This document shows positions 48,416-63,869 of a stretch of 64,000 nucleotides of DNA, in pieces. This DNA is from Spirodela intermedia (Eukaryota; Streptophyta; Magnoliopsida; Alismatales; Araceae). The translations under genes were made by a program, and so were the position numbers. The stretch is taken from NCBI GenBank assembly GCA_902729315.2, contig LR746264.1:1366501-1430500 (forward strand), read 5' to 3'. Below the pieces are notes generated by a model, which did not search any database, was not told the origin of the DNA, and saw only the letters and a list, made by a program, of their open reading frames with translations. Positions within the stretch are counted from its first letter, which is position 1. Each line of letters begins with the position of its first letter.

Positions 48416-48814
48416 CTCCTACTTTCTTGCATCCTTACTTAGACCTTTAATTGGGTTTTAAAAATTATAGAAAAATCCAAAAACTTTATCTTCATTCCTC
48501 AAAGCATAATTTCATAATATCCTAATTCAATAAGATTCTTCTCAAGACTTTTGACCTTGGAAACATGTTTGAGTCTATGAGAAAAAGGAATACATGTATA
48601 GGAATCCAGAAATAATCAATTAGATTTATTCTTTATCATAAAATATGTCATTAGACTTTTAATTGTGTAAAAAATACCAAGATTTAATATTTCTAGGCAT
48701 ATAAGATTTAGTTTATTAATAACATGTGAGAAAATTTCGTCAAAGTTAATACTTTTTACTTGAACTGAAGTTGATGTAGATTTGCCTACAAGATAAGTTG
48801 AGCAATAAGAAGTG

Positions 48815-49215
48815 GGGGAAGTTACCTCTAGGAGTTATCAAGAGACATTGATGAGTGAGCATAATGAAGATTGGTTAGTAGTTATGAATGAAGAAATAGA
48901 AGCATTGTAGAGAAACTAGACATATAATCTTATAAAGCTGACTAAGGGGAAGAAAGCTTTGAAGAACAAGTGCATTGGTTTTCAGGTTGAAACTTTTTAC
49001 AATCAATCTGACCTTATACTTTGGTAAAGAAGAATTCTCTAGAGTCTTTAACCTGAAAATCTACTTGTTCTTCAACGCTTTCTTCCCCTTATGTAACTCC
49101 ATAAGATCATATGTCAGGTTTCTTTGCAACATTTCTATTTCCTCATTCATAGCTGCTAACCAATCTTCATTATGTTTACTCTTTAGTGTCTCTTGGTAAC
49201 TTTCTAATTCACATG
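48815..49215. repeat. Inverted duplication within Copia sequence
   Basis: The left arm (about 48.82-48.99 kb) and right arm (about 49.04-49.21 kb) are reverse complements at high similarity over about 160 bases, around a loop of about 60 bases. Arms encode the start of Copia reverse transcriptase (EDWLV.MNEEIEAL and KGKKALKNK) on opposite strands. Confidence 0.85.
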
Positions 49216-50755
49216 CATTAGTAACCAATCTTCATTATCTAGTGAATACCTTCGAGAAGGTTGATGTTGTCTACTAGACCTTCTAAGATGAGATACTACT
49301 AGAGGCAGCTCCCCCACTTCTTGCTACTCAACTTATCTTGTATGCAAATCTACATCAGCTTCAATTCTATTTTCTTGCATATCTCTCCCTTCATCATGAT
49401 ACACATGAGGAGTAGCTTGGTCATAATCTACAAAAGCTTTTGTAGATTTTTTGACTGTTGATTCCTTCTTTATATCTTAGACGCTCTAATCTTCAAATAA
49501 GGGTACATCTTTGCTTTTGAGCACCTTCTACTTTTCTGGATCCCACAACTTGTGACTAAACTGGTCATGTAAGTATAAACAAAATACATTATTTTGTCTT
49601 ACCATCTAATTTAGACCTATCCACGTCAAGAACATGTGCAAATTCACAACAACCAAATACAGTGTTTGTAAGAAGCTTCTTTTCATGCCCACACATTATC
49701 TGCAACATTTCTATTCAGATGGAGAAAGATTAATGAGATCAACAATTGTCCTCAATGCCTCGTCCCAAAACCTTTTGGGTAATTTAGCAAGTGAAAGCAT
49801 ACTTCTAGTCTTCTCCATAATGGTGTAATTCGTCTTCTCTACAACTACATTATGTTGAGTGCCCGGTACTATCATCTCATGAATAATACCTTGCTACCTA
49901 GAATACTCATGAAATAGATTCATGTACTCACCACCATTATCTAATCTTATTCATTTCAGCTTCTTATTAGTTTCTCTCTCCACCCTGATCTGAAACCCTT
50001 TGAAGATGTCAACAACATGGTATTAAGTCTTCAGAGGATATATCTAAACTTTTCTAAAATGGTCATCAATAAATGTGACATAATATAATACACCACTAAT
50101 ACCATGTAGAGCCACCTGTGGTCTTCGTCCTCAAAGGCTCACAAATATTTTTTGTCACAAATGCTTATGCTTCACTAGTTGAGTTTCTCCTCAACTCTTC
50201 ATTTAACAAACTACTTGTTACTTCACTCATGATGACAATATCATCTAGTACGGAATTGATGAGAGAAATCGTTAGTGTCTCCCAACTATCAGACAAAGAA
50301 TTGAGAAGTGACAATACTTGCAGCTGACTCATCTTCATAGAAGTTAACTGGTTATTAGTACTTTACATCTCATTCCAATGCTCAGTAATATAAGTACCTT
50401 CCTTTTACTTTAGATTTACAAGTTTTTTGATAAAAAATGCCTTGTTATCTATTGTCTTTTTCACATAAAGACTTTCTAGCTTCTTCCAAAGAAAGTGTGT
50501 AGAGCTCTATTTGGATACATGGTGAAAAATAATATCATCGAGCCATTGCCTAATGAAGTCAATTGTCTTTTGATTTAACTTTTTTAAATCATCAATTGAT
50601 GTCGCCTCTGGTCTTCCACCATCTCCTTGTAGAGGTCTTGCAATACAAAAGCTCTTCTATCCTTCGTTTTCATATGATCATATTGTTTTGGTTCAAGCTA
50701 ATCATGCGAGAAATATTTCATGTCTCCATATTCAATAAACTTGGCTCTAATACCA
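49040..50755 (-). mobile_element. Copia element D, 5' half (gag-integrase relic)
   Basis: Minus strand: from a primer-binding site TGGTATTAGAGCC at 50743-50755, through gag debris (50.3-50.7 kb), to integrase near 49.85-49.70 kb (VVEKTNYTIMEKTRSML, LPKRFWDEALRT) and the first residues of reverse transcriptase (KGKKALKNK) at about 49.05 kb, where the inverted duplication begins. RT and RNase H are missing. Confidence 0.8.
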
Positions 50756-50757
50756 CT

Positions 50758-51370
50758 TGTTTGAATAAAATGTCTAATTTAAACATACTGAAGCTATGAA
50801 ATAAGGAAACAAGAAATGAACAACTCATGACAAAGAAACACAAGAATTTTACATAGTTCGGAGGTTGACCTCCTACGTCCACAGACAATAGTGAAAGTTT
50901 CACTAGATGTGAGCGAAGTATAGAAGAACTACCTCTAAGAACACAGAGATGAAATATCTGATCCTGGCCCTCAAATAGACAGAAATTATAGTGGTGAAAT
51001 GAGGGATGCTAAAAAAAGCCTGAAGAATGAATAAAAATAGGAGAAATGATAGTGGTGCAACCAATTCATATTCTACTGACCAGTTCTCCCGTGGACGCAT
51101 CATCTCTCTCCGCATTAAATGCGGTTCGTCTTCTTCTTTGCCTACCTTCGTACAGGGAGCTTTTTGGTCGTCTTCTACCACTGTTTCCGGCCAAAATCAG
51201 CAATCTTCTCGTCGTTCACATCTCTCGTTTTGCCTATGAAAAGTAGCAGGCTTCTCGTCGTCGAAATCTCTCGTTTCTCCGGCGAAGTACAGCTGGCTTC
51301 TTGTCGTCGAACTCATCGCTTCTCTGTTCCGGTGCAGTAGAACGTTCACTGATGGGTCGTCCAAAATACT
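50758..51370 (-). mobile_element. Probable 5' LTR of Copia element D
   Basis: Starts TTGTTTGAAT next to the primer-binding site. Contains AGTTCGGAGGTTGACCTCC, a type of sequence common in plant Copia LTRs. Its distal part (51.17-51.32 kb) holds a degenerate 45-base repeat (CTTCTCGTCGT..ATCTCTCGTTT..CCGGCGAA) that recurs at 63.87-64.0 kb. The far end is uncertain because the CCD1 upstream region follows. Confidence 0.5.
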
Positions 51371-52136
51371 TGTACTTCTGGTGAGAACCCCCCGCTTATT
51401 CTTCCGCGCTCGTTCCTGTTTTTTCGTACCGGTTTCTCTTCCCATTATTCCTCATTTTTCCAGTATTCCGCCGCGATTTTTCTCCGATCACTCTTGGTTT
51501 CCCGGGGTTTTCTGTTGCGAGCTTTTCCCGCTTCTGTTTTCCGTAGCTGTTTATCTTCATTCTTCCGAGATTTTCTCGATCGCGTTCATCCGTTTTTTTT
51601 CTCCGTTATGTTCGTCCATCACGCGATATATATATATATATATATATATCGAGAGATCGAGAGAGAGAGAGAGAGAGAGGAGGGAGACCCATTAGGCGTA
51701 AAATCGTTTGAATCCTCGCTTTCAATTCTCCAGGTGACCCAGAAGGTGTAAAACCTCATTTTATTGGTAAGGACGGTGCTTATTTTTATGTTTGGGTGGT
51801 CCAGAACGAGAGCGCAGCGCAGTCGTACAATAATAGAAAAGATCCTAGAACCACCGCCGGAGCCCGAAATGGGAGAGGATCCCCTCTGTCGAAGAAGAGG
51901 AGCAGTCGAGTTGACGCCACGCGACGGCTCCGGCGTCCACAGGCGACGGGGCAAGACGACAGGAGGGGCCCTCTCTGTGTCGTCATTCACCAAGATCTCT
52001 TATCCCGGTAAATTATTCATGTCCACTCTTTTATGGACTCCAACCGTTGGGCCTTCTCCCAAGTGCTGAACTCTTCTGCCGTCATCACAGGCTGGGCGAG
52101 TTGCCTGCGTGAGGGAGGGGAGATCGGGCTGCGGAG
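51371..52136 (+). promoter_or_regulatory. CCD1 upstream region and probable 5' leader
   Basis: Pyrimidine-rich DNA followed by (TA)n(GA)n at about 51627-51680, then GC-rich sequence up to the ATG. I could not fix a transcription start. The short frames here overlap each other on both strands and look non-coding. Confidence 0.4.
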
Positions 52137-56124
<3,988 letters not shown>

Positions 56125-58020
56125 TCAGATAGAGTGACGGCCAACCTCTCAGTCATCTCTCTCTCTCTCTCCCTCTCTCATCAGTGGGGAATTTACGGTC
56201 GGCCAAGTTTGCTTGAATCAAAGCCTCGGCATATCAATATATCATAGTTTTGTGTCAAAGTTCTCTAAGAAAATATTAGATATTATCTGAAAAGGTGGGA
56301 TGTTCAGAAACCCATGCATTCACTCGATCTTTATAGAAAAACTTTGGAACATTCATGATATATATATATATATATTTCTTTGTGCATGTGTACACGGCGG
56401 AGCAGACAACCTGATAGACGAAAACACCAACTCAACCAGGCACGCTACCACAGAGGACGAAGCCCAACCAAACCTTGAAGTTCCACTAAATCAGTGGCCA
56501 AGAAATATTCATTGAAAGCCCTAAGATTTCAAGACTATACTGACAAGAAGTCGAGAACCATCCTTGTCAATAGAAAAGGCCCCCATAACTTCATCTCGCA
56601 AAATATCATTATTTAACTTTAGCTACCTACACAGATTACCCCACATTTGCATATCACTACAGGAACATTCAAAATGGTAAGATTCATCAGTCTCTCATCT
56701 CCTGAAATCAAGGCCTCACAGTGAATGGTAATTCCTTTGATATTCTCTCCAAAGATGGTCAATATTATGCTGGGTCTTAAATGGATGAGCATTGTAAAAT
56801 TGATTGAATTATGCTTTTTGTGGTTTGATTAAGCCCAATCTTTTGGACACTATTTTTAATTTTTTATACCATAATATGCTTTTTCTCATGCATGAGAGCT
56901 TTAAGCTTTAACATTCTATGCTAATTCCTTTCACTTTGGTAAATCTATAGAAATTAATATCCTAAAAATAAAATTTTGAAATTTTAAATCCTTTTTCCTA
57001 AGAAATTAAGATACATTCTCAAAGTGATAAATCTTAGAAAAAGATTAAAAAACATTATTAATTAAATCCATAAACTACATGATGTAGATATAACTAAGTT
57101 TAAAGTTATTTATACATATCTTTTGACCTTTGCTCTAATATGATGAGATATAGTAATTCATGCTTATTATAATTCATTAATGTAAAAATCAAAGAGATAA
57201 TTAATTAATTTGTAGTGATAAATATTTATCAATATCTATCACAGGAATAGATTTCCCCAAACCCAATCAATAGTAAAAATTTATCATGATAAAAAAATAA
57301 GATTTCAAATTTTTTGTAGACAATTATGTGCATCTTTGTCTATGTGCTTACTAGTTACAATCTCTTACTCATTGCTTCTTCTGTTCTTGTAAGATTATCA
57401 AGCACATTGACTAGTTGCCTTTTGATTAGCTATTCATCCTACTTCATGCACTCAATTAGTAATTCATGTGTCATAGTTGAAGTGAATATTGCCTAGTCTT
57501 TGATATCTTCTACTCCTTTGTTGCTTGATCAAGATCTACTAACCATTGATATGTTGAATATTCTTGACTTTCACCAGGCCCTAATGGTGTCAAAGTTGTG
57601 ATCCAATAAAATGATCTACCCACTTTGAAGAATGCCCAAGAAAAAGTCCATAATATCCACCACTAATTCCTTTTCCAGTAAGGTCAAAACTTATAAGTCA
57701 ACTACAATAAAGCCACTCTTGACTGCATGTTGATTAGTCAACTACTTCTAACTAAGAACCACATTGGTGATGAGACAATAGTATTCAAAGGTTCATGACT
57801 TGCAACAAAGTCACATCGGATGTGAAGCATAAAACAAACTTTTGGCACATAAATTACAACATATAGGATTTTAAATGATGACCAAAGTTAGGAGTGAAAT
57901 GATGTAGGATTGGGGCCCAATCTAGAGTCAGCCGGTTCACTAGAGGACTCAAGTTCAGCCCAAGCAGCTTTGGGCATAGAAGACCACCGGAGATCATGAT
58001 GCCAATGCATCAGGTCAGCA
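56125..58020. other. CCD1 3' flank and AT-rich intergenic DNA
   Basis: (TC)n tracts just after the stop (about 56157-56180), then AT-rich DNA. At 56.45-56.82 kb the minus strand has broken Cys/His/Trp-containing readings (DHLW, HFECSC, MQMWGNL) that could be the zinc-finger end of a LINE reverse transcriptase, at low confidence. Nothing recognised from 56.85 to 57.9 kb. Confidence 0.45.
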
Positions 58021-58490
58021 GCTGAAGATTTTATTTACTATTAACATGTTCTTTCTTTGTTTAAGCTTTCCATTACTTTACTTACTGTGCTTTGCTTTTT
58101 AAGGTATTTAAAAGGGCCCATCTCGTCTTTGTTGGAGAACAGTTAGTGATTGATTTCTTTTACCTTCACATAAGCTCCACTGTTTGTTGCTGGCTGTGAA
58201 CCTCATCGCCCCAGTAGGGTTGGTTGTGAGGACCCCGTGCTCCCAGTTGAAGTGTTATCGCCATGTTCATTTCCTTCGACTATCACTATTCGTTGCCGTT
58301 TCCATTGGCCCGTCTTCCATCTGCCACTGCTGTTGTTACCCCTTCCACCAGCCACTATCACCACCATCTCACCCCAATCACCCCCATCGGCACTGCCCTC
58401 CTTTGCCATCATCACCGCTCTACAACTCCCTGTGCCCTACGGTTCCACCTACACCGCTGCCAACAAATCTCCGCCGCTGCTGACAAATCA
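58021..58490 (+). mobile_element. Gypsy-type element, first direct repeat (LTR/leader)
   Basis: Matches 59208-59765: GCTGAAGATTTT, CATGTTCTT, GTTTAAGCTTTCCATTACTTTACTTAC, TTGTTGCTGGC, and GTTGAAGTGTTATCG in the same order. It could be the LTR or an LTR plus leader; exact ends not fixed. The CC-rich part reads as Pro/Ser-rich frames in every phase and is not a gene. Confidence 0.6.
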
Positions 58491-59207
58491 GCTAGAGAGG
58501 AGAACCCTAGGTGGTCAGCTATCTTCCAAATTTTTGTCAAGTTTGGGCCAACTATTTCCAAATGCATTGTAGATAGTGGTAGTAGTATTAGTGCCATATC
58601 GCAAGATGTCATCACTAAATTAGGATGCTAATGACAGATCACCCTAATCCTTATTAAGATATCATGGGTGAACTCCACACATATTTTGTCTAACAATAGT
58701 GTTTAGTCTTACTTGAGGTATTGATGCCTATGAGGATGACGTCCGTTGTGTAGTACCAATGGATGTTGGTTGTTATTGTATGACGGTATGATTCTATGAC
58801 TAAGATGTCACATAGACAGGTAGAATGAATGCATGTTCGTTCACATACAAACTTCTACCTCCATTACACCCCCCCTTACCTTAAATCTTATTAGTGCTCA
58901 TACCCTTCAAAAGGAATTCTAGGAAGGATACCTTGTCATGGCTTGCATTAATCATGGACGATTTACACCAATGATTGCATTTAAACTTTATGCTACAGGG
59001 GCACGGCCATTCAAAATTATATTTTAGACCTTTTCGGTAGGCTTTGTTATTAGCTCTACTTTTAATATTACAGATCTTATTACTTATCACGGACCACCTA
59101 ATGTACCTACTGAGATGTTTGACCCCAACCCCACTCCTTCAAGTGACACCACACCTAATTTTCTATCAGCCATTTTTCCTCTAGCATACATTTTACAGAA
59201 TTGGGCA
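58491..59207 (+). mobile_element. Gypsy protease and pol-leader remnant
   Basis: Plus strand: VKFGPTISKCIVDSGSSISA around 58538-58600 contains the retroviral-type aspartic protease motif (I-V-D-S-G-S-S); further broken pieces include VVPMDVG (about 58.75 kb) and FTPMIAFKLYATGARPFK (about 58.97 kb). Stops intervene; RT, RNase H and integrase are absent, so this is an internally deleted element between two direct repeats. Confidence 0.6.
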
Positions 59208-59765
59208 GGCAGGCTGAAGATTTTGTTTCCTATTAGCATGTTCTTCCCTTGTTTAAGCTTTCCATTACTTTACTTACTTTACTTTGCTTTGCAAGGTTTT
59301 TAAATAGGCCCGTCTCGTCTTCGTTGGAGTACAATTAGTGATTGATTTTTTTACCTTTGCGGAAGCTCCACCGTTTGTTGCTGGCCGTGAGACCCCGTCG
59401 AGCCGATATGGTTGGCCGTGAGGACCCCCTGCCCCCCCGGTTGAAGTGTTATCGCTGTCTCCATTTCCTTCCACCGCCACCGTTCGTCGCCGTTTCCGCC
59501 GCCCGTCTTCCGTCCGCCACCGCTTTTGTCGCCCCTCCAACAGCACCGTCAACCTTCCGCCGGCCTCCGTCGACCACTCCCTCTATCGCCACCGTCACCT
59601 TTTTCCTCTATCACCGATCAGCCTTCCACCAGCCACTATCACCACCGTCTCGCCCCGGTCGCCCCCATCGGCACCGTTCTCCTCTGTCATTGTCACTGCT
59701 CCGCCGCTCCCTGTCCCCTACGGCTCCGCCTACGCCGCCGCCGCCGACGAATCTCCTCCCGGCCT
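59208..59765 (+). mobile_element. Gypsy-type element, second direct repeat
   Basis: Direct repeat of 58021-58490 with substitutions and indels, more GC-rich. Followed to about 60.16 kb by GC-rich sequence with several CGGGT/CAACGG blocks, no gene seen. Confidence 0.6.
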
Positions 59766-60432
59766 CCAATGCCCTCATCTCCTCTCTCCTCCCCTATCGC
59801 CCGACGCTCCGGTTCGTCCGCCCGCTCCCCCGCCCACCCCCGACGCCCCGGCTTATGGAATCCTCTGCTGGTTCGGCGCGATCCGAATGGTTAAGGCATA
59901 CGGACCGACGAGCCACTGTTGGGCTCATTAACGGGTTATTCCTCTTCCGCCCACCGGGTCGTTCTGGGTCGGGTCCGTACCCGCTGGCAGATCTGACGGG
60001 TCCGAACCATAGTCGACCGGCAACCACCCCCCCTTCTGCCTGGTCAACGGACAACTATATGAAGTCAACGGCCAACAGCTGATTGGGTCAACGGGTAACG
60101 ATCGACCCCCTGTGAACCGGATCTCTTTGGTGACTTCTCTCCTCCACTAATCATCTCACTTCTTACGCTTGGTATTCCCTGCTCTTTTAATATATCCTTC
60201 TTGTCATCGTCGCCTAAATCGCCCGATCCTAGCCCCGTTTATGTTACTGTGGATGATTTTGAGCCAGACATGGACTCATCCTTCTTCTATTTCTGATAGT
60301 GTATGTGATTTCTGCATCGTTTTATCTGATTTCTATTACGTTCTCATTATCATCCCCATCATGAAGCGGGTAGGCTATAATCTGGCTCCAATGAGAAAAA
60401 TGGGTACCATGTGCCCTCTCTCTTTATCGGGT

Positions 60433-60480
60433 TACTCTCTCTCTCTCTCTCTCTCTATCTCCCTCTCTCTCTCTCTCTCA
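60433..60480. repeat. (TC)n microsatellite
   Basis: TC runs in the DNA downstream (3') of the fourth PG copy, which lies on the minus strand. Confidence 0.85.
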
Positions 60481-60684
60481 TATCGTTGACCCACTCTCTT
60501 TCCTCCCTTGAAAAATAATTATTCGATCACCAACAATGGAAGGGGGTTCCATCAGGTACATGATGAGGTTCCATTCTCACGCCGAGGTTAGGGCAATAAC
60601 ATGATAAATAAATTTTCATCTGCTTGTACGAGGTATAATCAATGAAGTTGTTTTCTCCCTCCTCCAGGGCGGAAGATGGCATCG

Positions 60685-62850
60685 TCAGGAGGAGCACCTC
60701 GATGGGACGATGGTGCCACGTTTAGACAAGTTGACGTTGCGGCAGAAGCTCTTGGCAAATGCTCCTCTCGTCGTGACGAGGTTGATGTCCTGCAGCCTTA
60801 TCCCTCGGCAAGGAACGATGCGGCTGCAGTCGAAGGTCATGGCCACCGCGGTTGCGCTTGTTCCACTCACGTTCCTGTAGGTCACTCCGCTCACGCCGAC
60901 CGCCGATTTCTTGAAGTGGGAACGGAAGATCAGGGTTCCGAACTCGGCGAGAAAATGAGAGTGAGAGAAAGAGAGATAGAGAGACAAAAACAGAAAGAAA
61001 GAAGAGAGAGAGAGAGAGAGACGAAGGAACAGAGAGGTAAAGGGTGGGTGCTAGCATCTTCCACCTGTTCATTGCAGGGCTTGGAGGAGTCGCAGTAGTT
61101 CTGGTCAATGATTATAGGGTTCTTCACCTTGTCCATGACGATGTTCATGAAGGTGATGTTTCTGGCGTACCCTTTTCCACCCTGAACGGCAAGTATCGGT
61201 GGACGCGGTCGTCGCAGTGTCAGTTCGCGGAGCGCGAGTGAATTCTGAATGGGGTGTCCTTTAGATGGCGTTACCTGCCAGGTCTTGATCCGGACTCCGT
61301 TTGTGGTTCCCTCCAGCCGCGCCGTGTCGACCAAGACGTCGGAGACTGTGTGTTCCGCACCGTTGGCTCCAAGGCTCCCGATACTGTCAGCGACGCGGAG
61401 AATCGTCAACAGGGAATAGGGTAGATGGTGTGGGAGAAACGGTCTGGAGAGGAGGACGCCACAAGCAGATGCCAGCACGTCGAGGGTAGATGTGTGTACC
61501 TAATTCCGTGGCCCGGTCCGCAGACGATGTTGGTGGCCGCAATGGAGTGTGACCGGCTGACGATGGAGATGCAATCGTCGCCTACAGGGACGAACTCAAA
61601 GCCAAGTCACAATCCACATTCTTCCCGCTTCTAGGATTGAGCATGCCAAAGAAGAGGAGGCGGAGGATGGACCTGTCCTGATGACGCAGTCGCTGATCTT
61701 AACGTCGGTGCTACCAGAGACGTGGATTCCGTCGGTGTTGGGACTGTTTCCGGGGGCGGAGATTGTCAGTCGGGAGATCTGGACGTTGGCGCACTTTGCG
61801 AAAGTGACGTGCATCTGCTGGGCGTTCTTGAACCTCAGATTGTTCACGGTCAAGCCGCGGCAGGATCGGAACGTCAACGCCTGCACGTGGTCAACCTCAC
61901 TAATCAGCTCGCAAAAACCAGAGAATCCACCAACTGAAAGAGTTGACCGTATTCCAGAGCGTACCGTGGGTGCACCCTTGCAGGGCTGCAACATCACGCC
62001 GAAGAAAAATCAGAAGGCGAGTCAGTGAGCTGCTAGAGATTAATTAAGCCGAAGGTAGAGAGTTTCCACTAGCTGTGCGGTAGTCGCCCTAGCGGAGAGA
62101 GTGAAGGGTTCGTACCTGTGCGGAGTCGAGCTTGCAGGAGACCTTCCACCACACATGCCCATTGCCGTCGATGGTTCCGCCGCCCTCCAACCTGAGGCCG
62201 TCGACCTTGGTGAACTTCATCCAGAGACTGCGACGGGTTCCGTCCCAATCTGATATCCTTCCGGAGGCGAGAATCGTTCCCTTGATCTGTCGGTGAAATT
62301 TGAAACATAGAGCAAGTCTAAGGAAGAGCGACGCGATACGATTTTGATGCGAGGGGAGCTTCCGGGTAGGCGGATGTGTCTCACCGCTACGGTGATTGCA
62401 GACTTGCAGGGACCGGAGAAGGTGACGGGTTTGAGTCGGTAGGCCTTCCCCTCGGGGACTAGCATTGTGACAGGCGTGGGGGAAGAGCAAGCCGCCTTCC
62501 AGGCAGCGGCGAACGCCTGCAGACAATGTAACCGATGGGCGAGTCCGAGAACGTTTAGAAGGAGATTCCCATCTGCGACAGAAAAGATTGTTGAACGGTC
62601 TACTACCTTGGTGTCGTTTGACGATCCTTCGCCTCGTGCACCGAAATCCTTCACGGTCACCACCGTACTTGCGTTCCCCAGAGTAGCCCACCTCCGTTCG
62701 TTGGCTGTCCCCGGAGACAGTTTCCTCACCGCGGAGGAGTCTGTGATGTCGAGACGGTTACGGAAGGAGGGGCCGCCGGAGAACGTCTGTTCCAGCTGAG
62801 AATCGCCCGGACGAAGGAGTAGCACGAGGGCGAGAATGAGAAGAAGCCAT
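60685..62850 (-). pseudogene. Polygalacturonase (GH28), fourth copy, start codon disrupted
   Basis: Diverged PG with the same nine-exon structure. Exons (minus strand): 62850?-62607, 62516-62385, 62286-62116, 61986-61966, 61880-61673, 61581-61500, 61383-61275, 61181-61065, 60909-60685. Exons 2-9 have exactly the same lengths as in copies 1-3, all GT-AG sites are kept, and NTDG, GDDC, GPGHGIS and RIK are all present. However, exon 1 has a net 11-base deletion between the ATG (62848-62850) and the Leu-rich signal peptide, putting the ATG out of frame; the signal-peptide frame is open upstream but its nearest ATG lies over 100 codons away in what should be promoter. The TATA box is also lost (AACACAA at 62999-63005). 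I call it a young pseudogene. An unnoticed upstream start or a sequence error in exon 1 are the alternatives. Confidence 0.8.
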
Positions 62851-63009
62851 CTTCCCCGCCTACGCTCAAAAGGGTTTATCGTGTTTCTGGACGTGGACGA
62901 GTACGAGACAGGGAGATGGGGACACACAGAAAGCTTGACTTTAAGGAGAGCTGGATATTGGAAGTTCTTATTGGGGATTGCTGGTAGCTTGGCGCCGGTT
63001 GTGTTGAGC

Positions 63010-63500
63010 GACGAAGAAAGAAACGGAGCTGGGGCGTCCGAGGAAGGTAGCTTAAACCCAAACTCTTCCGTTTCTTGGGCATGTTCCTGGGATAAGGACG
63101 GAGAGATAGTAGTGGGATAGACAGAAGGGTCACCTCCGCGCCGCTGCCGCAGCCGGCGGTCCATCCGTCTTCCTCTATCTCCAGTCCCGTGCATGCGTCT
63201 CCGTGCCCAGAATCTGGAGCCTTGGTTCGTGTGATCACAGTACGACGAACCCACCTGAAGATTGTCAACGCCGTTAATACTTGACGCTCGAACCAGGTAT
63301 TAATGGCGTGATGTCAGCGTATCCTACGAAACGGGAGCCCCTCCTGGCTTCCGTCAAACCAGAGAGATTTAAAACGTTTTTAATTCCCTACCCCAGCCAG
63401 CACGTGGCGACCTCCGCGGGGGAAAACGGCCGGCAGATTTACGCACGCCTCGGCCGAGTTGGAGTATGCTCCTCAATTCTCTCTTCTTATATCTCAGGCT
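63010..63500 (-). promoter_or_regulatory. Upstream region of the fourth PG copy
   Basis: Aligns with the other PG upstream regions (GGGGCGTCCGAGGAAGG, ACGAACCCACCTGAAG, CTGGCTTCCGTCAAACC, GCACGTGGCGACCTCCGCGG), and keeps the segment missing in promoters 1 and 2. Ends at about 63.48 kb where AT-rich DNA begins. Confidence 0.65.
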
Positions 63501-63869
63501 CTAAGAAAACCTAATCTCCAACCATTCAACGTAAACAAAATGACAGGAGTTCACCGAATAATCAGTATTACCTTTGATGCTTGATCACGACCTAATAGTC
63601 AATTCTCTCTTTCTTCTTCTCGTTCTTGGTCTCCACTTATTCTCTCCTCGATATCAAAAGGTGAGCGCGGGGCGTGGATGATCTCTTCTTTCTCCGTCCT
63701 CTTCTTCGCTTCTCATCCAGCTTTCTCTTCACTGCAACCAGACGTCCTTCTCTTCTTATTTCGGCGAGAACCAAAAGATATCCTTCGTCGTCGTTCCCTT
63801 CCTCCTCTTCTGCCGATCTTTATCCGTAGGCTCTTCTACTCCCGTCGTTCTCCTGTTGTTTCCGTCGTC

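Noticed and set aside
51764-52069. Short frames upstream of CCD1 as an extra 5' coding exon
   Set aside because: CCD1 homologues start near the ATG at 52137 and have no transit peptide; the frames do not join CCD1 in phase with a clear splice pair.
59342-60082. 246-codon Pro/Ser/Arg-rich frame
   Set aside because: Lies in CC-rich repeat DNA that is open in several frames and matches another copy at 58.0-58.5 kb; composition-driven, no domain.
62217-63254. 345-codon minus-strand frame as a long PG with its own N-terminus
   Set aside because: It reads through introns 1 and 2 and through the promoter region. Splice sites and alignment with copies 1-3 show that only exon segments are real.
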